The notes under the pieces were generated by a model. That model saw only the letters and a program-made list of their open reading frames with translations, did not search any database and was not told the DNA's origin. DNA of 64,000 nucleotides from Kuschelorhynchus macadamiae. Its lineage: Eukaryota > Arthropoda > Insecta > Coleoptera > Curculionidae. Made by a program: the position numbers and the translations under genes. Within the stretch, counting starts at the first letter, position 1. Each line of letters starts with the position of its first letter. The stretch spans positions 1 through 64,000 of the forward strand of contig JAUTXW010004698.1 of NCBI GenBank assembly GCA_030620095.1. The letters are read 5' to 3'. Below, piece after piece: positions 54,600 to 64,000 of the stretch.

Positions 54600-56120
54600 T
54601 TAAGTTACCCTCTCAACACTAACCACTTCCTTTAAAAGCTTAAAAAATGGTGGAGATCATTTTTGAAAAGTGTGGACAAACTTAACTATCTTTTGTTTCC
54701 GAAGAATCTGTAAGCTACTCCAAGGGCATTAAGAACAATACGCAGCCCTCTATTCTAGTAAAACTAAAAGACCTAGAGCAGTCTATTTCTCAAGCTAATC
54801 ATGATATTTCCGAAAACATTAATCCTATGAAATCTCAGCTGAGGATTATCAAAGTCAAAGCTGTTAATGACGGTGGTATATAGATTGGGTGTAAAAGTAT
54901 GGAGGAAAATGCTCGTTTTAGGCAACTTGTCAAGCAGAAACTTGCAGATTCTTATGATATTAAGCTGCGTGGAATCAATCCAAGGGTGCGCATAGTAAAC
55001 CTCACAGATACTTACGATGAGGATAACTTGTTATAAAAAATTGAACTCTTGTAATAATACTTCTTGTCATATTGTAAAAATGAGTAAAACGAAAAAAAAT
55101 CCCATATAATCGGGTTATGAGAGTCAATAATTTTTTTTTTGTATTGTAAGGACGTAGCCGATGCACGCATCGGACAAGTGGCCCTTCTGAAACGTACACT
55201 ACAGAATGCTAAACATTCCAAATGGTACGAATTCGAATGCAAGGTCAAATAGATAAAGTAAAAAGTAAAATAGCCCTAAGAGGCATGTCGAATAGAAATA
55301 AAGAAAAAAAAAGAACACACAATAGTTCGTCAAAAAAGCAACACAATACATAAATAATTAAAATACAAGTGAATAAAAATAGATACAAAGTATACATAGA
55401 TATAAAACAATCATAAAAGCAATTCGTTTAACCGCCTTTTAAGCTGTAAAGTGCTTAAACTGAAAATGTCATAATCAGGGAAGTGACGATTGTAATTGCG
55501 TACCAGTCGATCGACAAATGCGCTAAGCCCATAATTTGTACGATGGTACCCTTCAAAAAAGAGTTGAGATTGCTCTGTTCTCCTAAGGAACCAGAAATGC
55601 GACCGACTCAAGCAACATCGGACAATCAATATCTCCACTGAGCAGTTTGTGAAGAAAAACTAGAAGTGCCTTCTTTCTTCGAAACTCAAGTGTTTGAAGG
55701 CCACACAGAAGAGCCCTGGTATTATATGATAAACCCTGGTACGGAAAATTAAACTTATACAAAAGGTATTTGGCAAATCTATTTTGGACTTTTTCGATTT
55801 TATCGATATGGCACTGATACGATGGACTCCAAACTGTAGAACAATACTCCAGAACGCTGCGAACAAGTGAATTATAAAGACATCCAATTGCTTTAGTATC
55901 TGTGACATGTTTTGTTTGTGTAATGTGTTTATAGGCTATGATACATGTACCATTTATAATAGACTCCAAGTTTCAAGGTGTTATAACTGTAATGAATTTA
56001 ATCATTCTTCAAAAAATGGCTCAAAGAACGTATCTTGTCCGAAATGCAGCGAGGAGCACTCTTTAAATAAATGTAATCTTAAAATTTTGAAATTGCTCCA
56101 AATTGAATCGGGAAAATAGC
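54600..56120 (+). pseudogene. LINE ORF1 (Gag-like) relic with zinc knuckle, split
   Basis: From about 54715 the plus strand reads QPSILVKLKDLEQSISQANH, then GGI-IGCKSMEENARFRQL, LADSYDIKLRGINPRVRIV and NLTDTYDEDNLL, a pattern seen in Gag-like ORF1 of several insect LINE clades. An opposite-strand LINE fragment interrupts it (about 55128-55955). It resumes at 55960 with CYNCNEFNHSSKNGSKNVSC then PKCSEEHSLNKC, a degenerate CCHC zinc-knuckle pair. It has in-frame stops and shifts. It directly precedes the ORF2 relic at 56290..58452, as in a normal LINE. Confidence 0.7.
55128..55955 (-). pseudogene. 5'-truncated LINE ORF2 C-terminus inserted in the LINE above
   Basis: On the minus strand, frames ending at 55411 and starting near 55940 together read the C-terminal domain of a LINE polymerase: LYNSLVRSVLEYCSTVWSPS, then IDKIEKVQNRFAKYLLYKF, LLSGDIDCPMLL, a frameshift near 55600, NYGLSAFVDRLVRNYNRHF and DYDIFSLSTLQLKRRLNEL. 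A 3' untranslated region follows, to an A-rich tail at about 55138-55128 (seen as a run of t on the plus strand). Truncation at the 5' end plus a poly-A-like tail indicates insertion by target-primed reverse transcription. The catalytic core is absent. Confidence 0.75.
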
Positions 56121-56289
56121 GGCAACACTGTAAAATCGGATCACGCTGTTTGGGATGTTAATAAATGTTTAGTTAGGCCACGTGCTCTAAACTAAGAACG
56201 AAAATCCTAGCCAATAGCAATTATCGATTGCCACTACCTGTAGTTCCTTATCGCCGCTGCACGTGTCTGGCTGTTCTGATATAATGCCA

Positions 56290-58452
56290 AAGAAGCGCTT
56301 AAAAATAAGTCGATTTACTATCAGAATGTGAGAGGTCTTCGTAGTAGAATGCATGAATTTTTGCAGGGCGCGTGAGTTGCCATTTTTACTTAATAACTAT
56401 AACTGAAACTTGTCAAGACTCTTCAGTGTGTAGCAGTGAACTGTTTCCAAATAATTTTCAAGTCTTTGACGCGGATAGAAATTTTGCGACTTTGAATAAA
56501 TCTAAAGGGGTGGCGTTTTATTGGCGGTTAATCGTAATTTTAATTGCACGCATTTTAAACTTTGAAAACTATATCTTTAATCTTATCATTTTATGGATTT
56601 CTTTAATCTCAAGCAATATAATTTAATTTAAAACACCAGCTAAAGGACTCCGGATCTTATTCTGACTAATAATAATTTCAGATGAAACGATAATCGCCAC
56701 CCTGCCTTAATGTTTTCCATGACAAGACCAAAATCAAATAATTTTAAAAGTTATATAAATTTAAATATAAATAACTTATAAAATTTTCGTAAAGCAGATT
56801 TTAATTTGCTCATCAACTTATTTCTACAACAGGGCTGGTCTGTGTCGGAAAATCAGACAACGGTAGAAAATGCTTGTAATGCATTTTATAACCTACTATA
56901 CTCCATATTTGATATCTTCATTCGCCAAATAGAAGATAGCATCCTTGATTTACTTCGGAAATTATTAAAAATATAAAACTTAAAGCTAAATTTCATAAAA
57001 AATATGGCAGCATGCCGTAACTGGAAAGATTTTAAATTCTGAGATCTAAAATCGAAACTGATATAAATATATCATAAAAAAAATATTTCCTAAAAATTGA
57101 AGCGGACATCCAAAAAGATCCCAAACGCTTTTAGAACTTTGTCGAAGGCCGGCGTGAAATAACAGGCATTTCAAGCAATATGCATTTCAATGATCAAAAT
57201 CTAGACAATTCACCCGATATTTTAAATTAATTTGCTTTATTTTTTAAACAGTTTTATTTAAGTTTAACATTCAAATTTCCAATATTGTATCCTCAGGTAC
57301 CGACCAAAATATAAATATATCTAGACTTAGCGAACAAGATATTACTTGTGCTATTAAAAATCTTAAACCTAAATGCACTGCCGGGCCAGACCTTACTCCT
57401 GCATTTTTGATACGTGACTGTCGATTTGAGTTAATAAGACCTCTTCTAATCTTGTTTAACATGTGTATTGAAGACCAGACATTACTGAGTGTATAGAAAA
57501 AATCGAAAATGTGCCCAGTTTTTAAAAAGGGTGAGAAATCAGACATTCGCAGCTGTAGACCTGTTTCCATAACATACAATTACTCTAAATTCTTTGAGTT
57601 CATTTTGCACGATATTATTTTCCCTTTGGTTCAAAATAAAAGTATACCTCAACAGCCTGGTTTCCACAACTACCATTTTAGCCTTTATAACTTAATATAT
57701 TGCAGACTCGATTGATCAGCACCTGCAAACTGACCTAATATATTTAGACTTCTCTAAGGCATTTGATAAGTTGGATCACCAGTTGTTAATTAATAAACTC
57801 TCTTATACTGGATTCTCAGACTCACTGTTAAGGCTCTTTACATGTTACCTTTCAAATCGCACACAATATGTAGCTGTAAATGGTTTTCAATCGATGGAGT
57901 ATTTAGTATCCTCGGGGTACTGCAAGGTTCCGTCTTAGGACCCTTGCTTTTCAATATTTTTGTTAACGACATTGGTGATTCTTTACACATTAATTATCTA
58001 CTCTACGCTTGCATCATATAATTGACTGGTGCAGGGGAAATGGTATCCAGCTTAATGTAGGTAAAGCAGTGCTATGTCGTTTACTACAAAGTCAGCACCG
58101 ATTTTCTTTAACTATTACTTCGATGGTGAAATTCTGGGTAGGTCTAAGAAGTTCTGTGATCTGGGAGTTATATTTGACCCACAATTATCATTTACCTTGT
58201 ATTACAGCTCTATTGTGTCTGATTCTTCTAAAATGTTGCACTCTTAAATAAAGATAAACTGCCCCTGTTTAGTTTCTAAAATTTATTTCATTGTGCCTCT
58301 CAGAAGAAACGTTTTTTTACTTGCCGACTCCTCGAACAAACATCCTAAAATTTTCGCCTATATATCCGATGTGTGACAAGTTTAACCTAGAAACTAATTT
58401 AGATCTATTTTCTGATAGCTTAGAAACATTCAAGCGAAATTTACGGCGCTAA
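56290..58452 (+). pseudogene. LINE ORF2 relic (endonuclease and reverse transcriptase)
   Basis: An endonuclease start is visible at about 56305 (IYYQNVRGLRSRMHEFLQ), followed by a TITETCQDSSVCSSELFPNN-like stretch. The RT domain then shows IKNLKPKCTAGPDLTPAFLI (57350), CPVFKKGEKSDIRSCRPVSI (57510), IYLDFSKAFDKLDHQLLINK (57740), SVLGPLLFNIFVNDIGDSL (57930), DGEILGRSKKFCDLGVIFD (58123), and C-terminal YPMCDKFNLETNLDLFSDS then LETFKRNLRR ending at 58452. The (F/Y)ADD catalytic box is lost: the sequence jumps from NYLLYA directly to the thumb-like region near 58000. Many stops. The order and spacing are those of a CR1/Jockey-group element. Confidence 0.8.
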
Positions 58453-58645
58453 ACCGTTTTACTAATTTGGAGTCTTAATACTGATAAAAGTTTCGATGTA
58501 ATTACCCTTATATGGATAATAGTTTAGTTTTCTTTTTTATAAGTAAATTATATCTTTTATTTACTTTAATTATATAGTATTTCACTGTCTTGTAATTGGA
58601 ATTTTTTCCTGTAAGACAGTTAATGTAAATAAATAAATAAAAGAA
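58453..58645 (+). other. LINE 3' untranslated region and (TAAA)n tail
   Basis: After the ORF2 stop, ending in 'gtaaataaataaataaaa' near 58625-58643, a simple-repeat tail typical of some insect LINEs. Confidence 0.55.
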
Positions 58646-59030
58646 AAGGAAATTTACCGATTTTTTTTATATTCGGAGAATTTTTCAGAAAACTGTAAGG
58701 ACGGTGTTATTAGAATCGAAGATATATGGAAATTGATTTATCAATACTTCATAATTTTAATCGTAGGTTAAAACTAGTAGTATATTTATAATCAGTGAGA
58801 AAAGGTCAAATATATTATATACACTTAACGTTAAGCAAAGTAAAGTCTAAAAGAAAAAAAGATTTATTTCTTAAATCAGATTATGTTATGACAGTAAAGT
58901 GAACCTTATCAACATCTGTTTCGACTAAGATGTAGTATCCCCTTCATCTTGGGCAAAATTTAATTTGCCCCGTACATTAAGAACTTTATCCCGAACAAGA
59001 TACTTCATTAGTTTCCTTAATTAATTACAG
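58646..59030 (+). other. Intron sequence upstream of the neuroligin exon
   Basis: Begins with a short string like the R1 B end ('ggaaatttaccgattttttt' at 58650) and ends with a pyrimidine-rich run and the splice acceptor 'ttaattacag' (59021-59030). Confidence 0.6.
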
Positions 59031-59182
59031 AGACAGGGATGTATCCACGGAGAAGAACTGCCCTACTTATTCGGTGCTCCCCTTGTCGGAGGCTTCATGC
59101 ATTTCGGCAGGAACTACACCAAATCGGAAGTAATTCTCTCGGAAATTACCATGATCTACTGGAGCAATTTCGCAAGGACAGG
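59031..59182 (+). CDS. Internal exon of a neuroligin-type cholinesterase-like adhesion protein
   Basis: A host exon of 152 bases, bounded by acceptor 'ttaattacag' and donor 'gg|gtaagt'. The phase-0 frame from the first base reads RQGCIHGEELPYLFGAPLVG, then GFMHFGRNYTKSEVILSEIT and MIYWSNFARTG. This is the late part of the alpha/beta-hydrolase ectodomain of insect neuroligins; HGEELPYLFGAPL aligns with HGYEIEFVFGLPL of acetylcholinesterase, which carries the catalytic His, while neuroligins as a family lack the catalytic Ser and act in synaptic adhesion by binding neurexin. YW-NFARTG normally continues with (D/N)PN, so the split Gly codon (phase 2) is completed in the next exon. No other exon of the gene was found, so the flanking introns are long (over 4.8 kb downstream). 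Neuroligin is preferred over other esterases because of the PQRQG-HGEELPY and NYTKSE wording; which paralogue is unclear. Confidence 0.85.
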
Positions 59183-60117
59183 GTAAGTACTTTAAAATTT
59201 GTTTTTATTATCTCGTCTCGGCCCGTTTAGAGTAGACTTAAGTGAATCTATTCAGATTTTATTTAGAAGGTCAAACGGTCTTAAGTCAGCTAATTATATA
59301 ATTTTGAACAATTTAGGTAAAAACTAAATGAAAATAGGTTTCTCGCTTAACCGTCAATCATTCAACCTTGCGTCAGGCAATTCCCAAATTTTATATGCAT
59401 ATTCAGCGCATGTGGTGATACAATCGTTTAGAATTTTACTGGTGTATTTGGAGAAGTGGCAAATAGCAGGAAATATATTAAAACGGGTATTTTTCGATTC
59501 GCCGTTAAATGGTAATCTGAAAAAAGCTGAAATAGCTATGTTCAGCCGAAGATTAATAACAAAAGGATTTTGCTGTATTTTTACGTCGAATTATGTTGAC
59601 CAGAAATCAGTCCTTCCTAAGAGCAAAGCTAAAATTTAGAAAAGAAAACGCTTATTCTCAACATTAAGTTCATAGTTTTACTACCAATTTCAATACTTAA
59701 AAATGCTTTTTTCGAATATTATGTTGTTACATTAAAATTGTTTATAACAAATTTTGAAACAGGTAAGTCATATACAATTTAAGAAATACTTTTTGGTTTT
59801 TAGTAGACCTTTTTTATCCTTGCTAGTTCCTTTTTTACCCTCTTTATTTTGCATTGGCAAATTTTATACTTACGAATTTTATTTTTACAAATTTCAATTA
59901 TGCTACTATAATTTTTGTAATTTTACGAATTTTACGTTTGTCTGATTACTTAATTTTTTGCTTACTTGATTAGAGGAAAGTATTGTAATCGTGAAAAAAA
60001 GATTTTTGCAGATTGTCACGTTTTATGGTTCCTGGATCCCGAAAAACGTCTTCTCCTATTTCCGTCAGCTTTGCAGCATGTCATTCTATCTGTGCGTGTC
60101 ATACCAACTATTTATTA
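59183..60117 (+). other. Intron sequence downstream of the neuroligin exon
   Basis: The donor GTAAGT is at 59183-59188. An open frame at 59328..59639 has no recognised domain and no splice-site support. From about 59970 a partial, duplicated A-end of repeat family R1 begins ('gaggaaagtattgtaatcg'). Confidence 0.55.
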
Positions 60118-60235
60118 CTACCCTCGTAAAAAGGAAGTATTGTAATAGTGAAAAAATCACTCTCCGAGATTTTTTCGGATCTTCACGTTTTAGGGTCCCC
60201 AGATGACGAAAAACATGTTTTCTCAATTCCGTCGG

Positions 60236-60302
60236 TCTATCTGTCTGTGAGTCTGTCTGTCCGTCTGTCTGTCTGTCCGTCTGTCCGTCTGTCTGTCTGT
60301 TC
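60236..60302 (+). repeat. GTCT/GTCC simple-repeat block of R1
   Basis: Tandem gtct and gtcc tetramers, followed by 'tcgcggcgtagct'. Shorter versions occur in other R1 modules (23530, 23770, 27640, 60760, 61290). Confidence 0.85.
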
Positions 60303-61889
60303 GCGGCGTAGCTAAAAAACTAGTTGTCCCATTGACTTCAAATTTTGGTCAAAAATTAAGGGTCACACGGGGATGACAACGGGGACGAAACAAAATAGCG
60401 GCCTAGTGAAATGTTAAAAAAATTATTATTAAAAAACTACTCATCCAATTTATCTCAAATTTTGCAAAAACATCAACTATTATGTTGAAATCAAGTGATC
60501 AAATTTTGGTATGATTCCAAGATGGCGGAACAAAATGGCGGCATAATAAAATATCCAAAAAAGTAAGTCTGAAAAGACTGCTGAATGGTTTGATTTCGAA
60601 TTATGTGCCATAACTAATTGTAGTATGATAATAGGGATCAAGTAGTAAAATAATGGTACTAATTCAAGATGGCCGAACAAAATGGCGGTCAAATAAAATG
60701 TTTCTCTCAGGTTTTACATATCTTTAGGTTTTAGCGTCACTAGATGACAGAAAATATGTTTTGTCTGTCTGTCTGTCAGTTCGCGGCATAGTTTAAAGAC
60801 TACTTAACCGATTTACTTCAAATTTTGGTCAAAATTTAAGGGTCATGTGGGGATGACCTGGTAACATTTTGGTAAAAATACAATAGGACGAAACAAAATG
60901 GCGGCCTAATGAAGTCTTAACAAAAATATTATTAAAAAACTACTCATCCAATGTATCTCAAACTTTGCCAAAAACATCAAGTATTATTTTGCAATCAACT
61001 GGTAATATTTTGGTACGAATCCAACATGGCGGAACAAAATGGCGGCTTAATAAAATATTTAGAAATTCAGCCTGAAAAACTGCTTAACAGTTTGATTTCC
61101 AATTGTGTGTCATTAACTGTGGTATAGGAATGAACTAGTAAAATTCTGGTACTAATTCAGAGAGGCCGAACAAAATGGTAGCTAAATAAAAAGTATGCAA
61201 TGGTGAAAAAAATTACACTCTAGGTTTTACACGTCTTTACATTTTAGCGTCCCTAGATGCGAAAAAAATATCAATTCCATCGGCCCGTCTGTCGGTATGT
61301 TTGTCTGTCTGCCTGTCAGTTCGAGACATAGCTTAACGACTACTTACCTGATTGACTCAAATTTTTATCAAAAACTAAGGGTCATATAGGTATGACCTGG
61401 TAATATTTTGGTTAAAATCCAAAATGGCGGCGTAGTGAAATGTTAAAAAAATTATTATGAAAAAACTGCGTATCTAATTTATTTTTAATTTTGCGTTAAC
61501 ATCAAGTATTATGTTGGAATCAACTAGTAAAATTTGGTACGAAACCAAGATGAAGGAACAAAATGGCGGTATAATAAAATATTTAAAAATTCAGCCTAAA
61601 AAACTACTTAATGAATTGATTTCAAATTGTGTGCCATAACTAATTGTGGTTTAGAGCTCAACTAGTAAAAATTGTGTAATTCAAGATGGCGGAACAAGAT
61701 AGCGGCCAAATAAAATGTTTGTAATCGTAAAGAAAATCACCCTCACAGGATTTACAAATCTTCATGTTTTAGCGTTCCTAGATGCCAAAAAAACATGTTT
61801 TATCAATTCCGTCGATCCGTCTGTTGGTCTGTGTGTCAGTTCGCGACATAGCTTAAATATAACTTACCCGTTTGACATCAAATGTTAAA

Positions 61890-62670
61890 AAACGTTGGTT
61901 GGAGTTGTGTATTATTTGGGGTTAAGATCCAGTAAAAAAAAGTATTTTTTAAATTGTCGACGTATCGCAATTTAATCGTTGCATCCTCAGGACACATATA
62001 TAGATCTTATATCCTACTCGAAACCCATATTATCAGCACCTTTACTCCGTTTCTCCGCATATATTACCCACATATTAAGTTTCTAAAGGATTTTCATTAA
62101 CAATCCATTTGTTGTTATGTTAGAGTGGTGTATTATTTGGGGTTAGGATCCGGTAAAAAACAACAAAGGATTATTTTTAAATAGTCGACGTTTCGCAACT
62201 TTATTGTTGCATCTTGAGGATACATGTAGATTCTATATCTAGCATGAAACCCATATTATCAGTTTTTACGTATTCCGTTTGTCCGCATATATTTCCCAGA
62301 TATCAAGTTTCTAAATGGTTTTGGTTAACGATACTCTTGTTCTCATGTTAGAGTGGTTTATTATTTGGGGTTAGGATCCATTAAATAAATAAAAGACTTT
62401 TTTAAATTGTCGACGTTTCAAAACTTTATTGTTGCATCCTCAGGACACATATATGGATTATATATCTTGCATGAAACACATATTTTTAATCTTTACCTAC
62501 TACGTTGGACAGCAGATATTTCCCAGATATTAACTTGTTAAATGGTTTTGGTTAACGATCCTCTTGTTTTTATGTTAGAGTGGTGTATTATTTGGGGTTA
62601 GGATCCAGTTAAAAAAAACGTATTTTTTAAAATTGTCGCCGTTTCGCTACTCTATTGTTGCATCCTCAGG
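61890..62670 (+). repeat. 225-bp module array (about 3.5 units)
   Basis: Each unit opens 'agtggtgtattatttggggt', carries 'gttgcatcctcaggacacat', 'atgaaacccatattatcag' and ends 'ggttaacgatcctcttgtt'. Units start near 61895, 62123, 62350 and 62577. Similar forward and reverse units occur at 23900-24600 and 26380-26960. Confidence 0.8.
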
Positions 62671-62672
62671 AT

Positions 62673-62860
<188 letters not shown>

Positions 62861-63289
62861 ATGCAACAGTAAATTGACGTATCCTCGGCATTTTAAAAAA
62901 GGGCCTTTGTTTTTTTTACTGGCTCCTAACATAACAATAAGAGATCTTTATTGAAAACCATTCAGAAACTTAATATCTGGGATATCTGCGGACCAACGGA
63001 GTAGGTAAACACTGATAATATGATAATTTTGAATTTATTTTAAATTATGCCCAAAAGTCAAGAGTGACATAGATAGAAAGGAAACGGTAAACATATTGGT
63101 AGGAATCCAATATGACGAAACAAAATAGCACCTAATAAACATTAAGAGACAGTATATGCAACAAATATATACTGTAACTATGTACTGAATTAACTTGATC
63201 ACACTTCACTCTTCGCAATAAAAGTAATAATTCATAACGAGGGAAGTTCCGGGTAAAGGAATTTACCGATTTTTTTTTATCTATGAGCA

Positions 63290-64000
63290 GTTAAGTACTA
63301 GGTACCGTGGCTGCTTGCAACAGAAACAGGGAAAGTTTATTGATGCGGGTTTTAAAGACTTGCAGATTACAAGAAGAAGGAAACGCATTTTCAGGTAGCA
63401 CATTCCGTAGTCGGGAATCTAGTCTGAGAATAAAGGAGCGAACAAAATGTCCTTGCTCTTTGCAGTTGGACGGTGAAGGGATGCATATAGGTCGATGTTC
63501 GGGTCTCCCAGGCAGGAATGACTGAGGAGAGCGTAATGGATGATAATTTTTCGGAACAGAATCCGTGGTAATATCTGTAAAACACAGATAGATCACCGAC
63601 GATTCGACGATGCTCTAGTGATGCAAGCTTCCTTGTAATGTTTGAATCTGTAGTCAGGCGGGTAGCTCTTTTTTGGACAAAGTCAAGAATATTACGGATT
63701 GAAGGAGAGACTGCTCCTCATATATGCGAGCAATACTCAAGGCAGGGTCTGATTTGCGAAGTGTAAAAGGTAAACAAGTTGGCAGAAAGAAAGTATTTTT
63801 GAGCTCGAAAAAGAAAACCCAATTTCTTCGCGGCTGCTATGGCAATTGAGGTGATGTGTTCATGCCAGCGGAGATTTTTCTGAAAAGTGATACCGACAAG
63901 GCTAAAGGAATCTTCGGCTTCAAGCATTTGATTATTCATTTGAATGGTGAGGTTACTGAGAGATAATTTGTGAGATAGTAAACAAGACTGTATCTTAGTG
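63290..64000 (-). pseudogene. LINE ORF2 C-terminal region, running off the window
   Basis: The minus strand reads FSLVGITFQKNLRWHEHITS, then AAAKKLGFLFRAQKYFLSA and SQIRPCLEYCSHI (63718..63939). After frameshifts it reads VIYLCFTDITTDSVPKNYHP, then FVRSFILRLDSRLRNVLPEN and NLQVFKTRINKLSLF, ending at about 63291. These are the post-RT and C-terminal landmarks of a Jockey/CR1-type polymerase. The RT core, if present, lies beyond 64000. It is more GC-rich than its surroundings, suggesting a more recent insertion than the other LINE relics here. At least two frame changes are seen. Confidence 0.8.

Noticed and set aside
57270..57300. A 'cctcaggt' string that could end an upstream neuroligin exon (tyrosine-proline-glutamine)
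   Set aside because: It lies inside the LINE ORF2, whose frame reads through it; coincidence.
57271..57579. Minus-strand open frame of 102 codons
   Set aside because: Antisense to the LINE reverse-transcriptase domain on the plus strand.
59039..59230. Plus-strand open frame starting at an ATG inside the neuroligin exon
   Set aside because: Wrong frame: the conserved protein is in the frame beginning at 59031, and this frame reads into the intron.
60236..60302. GTCT repeats as a possible CRISPR-like or regulatory array
   Set aside because: Simple tetranucleotide repeats that recur as an internal block of the R1 family; no spacers.

Overview
This window is AT-rich eukaryotic DNA, most likely from an arthropod and probably an insect with a large repeat-rich genome. 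The evidence is one spliced exon of a neuroligin-type gene, several insect-style Tc1/mariner-superfamily (DUF4817-type) elements, several decayed Jockey/CR1-type LINEs, and long (TA)n tracts. There are no bacterial operons, and I found no tRNA gene or CRISPR array. The only host coding exon I can support is at 59031..59182 (+). Nearly everything else reads as intron or intergenic DNA filled with mobile elements.

Layout. 1-2.4 kb: a LINE reverse-transcriptase relic split by a 245-bp dispersed repeat. 3.0-5.6 kb: a dead mariner-superfamily element with long terminal inverted repeats (TIRs), whose transposase is interrupted by a MITE. 5.6-7.7 kb: a decayed coding region on the minus strand that I cannot identify. 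7.7-15.9 kb: mostly unique AT-rich sequence with a (TA)n tract, one copy of a large repeat family and small MITEs. 15.9-19.6 kb: a Jockey-like LINE (ORF1 start and ORF2 end) interrupted by a TIR transposon, which itself holds a mariner-type MITE. 19.6-23 kb: a small transposon-protein relic in otherwise featureless sequence.

23.1-28.3 kb: a very large inverted duplication centred on (TA)n, with a TTAA-flanked MITE in one arm only. 32.2-37.0 kb: more copies of the same repeat family in both orientations. 37.3 kb: a 5S-rRNA-like fragment. 38.6-51.1 kb: a higher-order repeat of about 3.6 kb in three copies, the first containing a recent tandem duplication of about 2.95 kb.

52.5-54.5 kb: the best-preserved mobile gene, an apparently intact 354-residue transposase with a 68-base intron, in an element inserted at the centre of a palindromic MITE. 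54.6-58.6 kb: a decayed LINE with another LINE fragment inserted in opposite orientation. 59.0 kb: the neuroligin exon. 60.1-63.3 kb: the longest single copy of the repeat family. 63.3-64 kb: the 3' end of another LINE, running off the window edge.

The most interesting structures are three. One is the modular repeat family (about 10 copies, seeming to lack coding capacity, with two conserved ends, GGCGGC-rich modules, a GTCT-rich block and a 225-bp module array that reverses direction). The second is the palindrome built from it. The third is the nested intact transposon. All assignments are from reading the sequence; no database search was possible.
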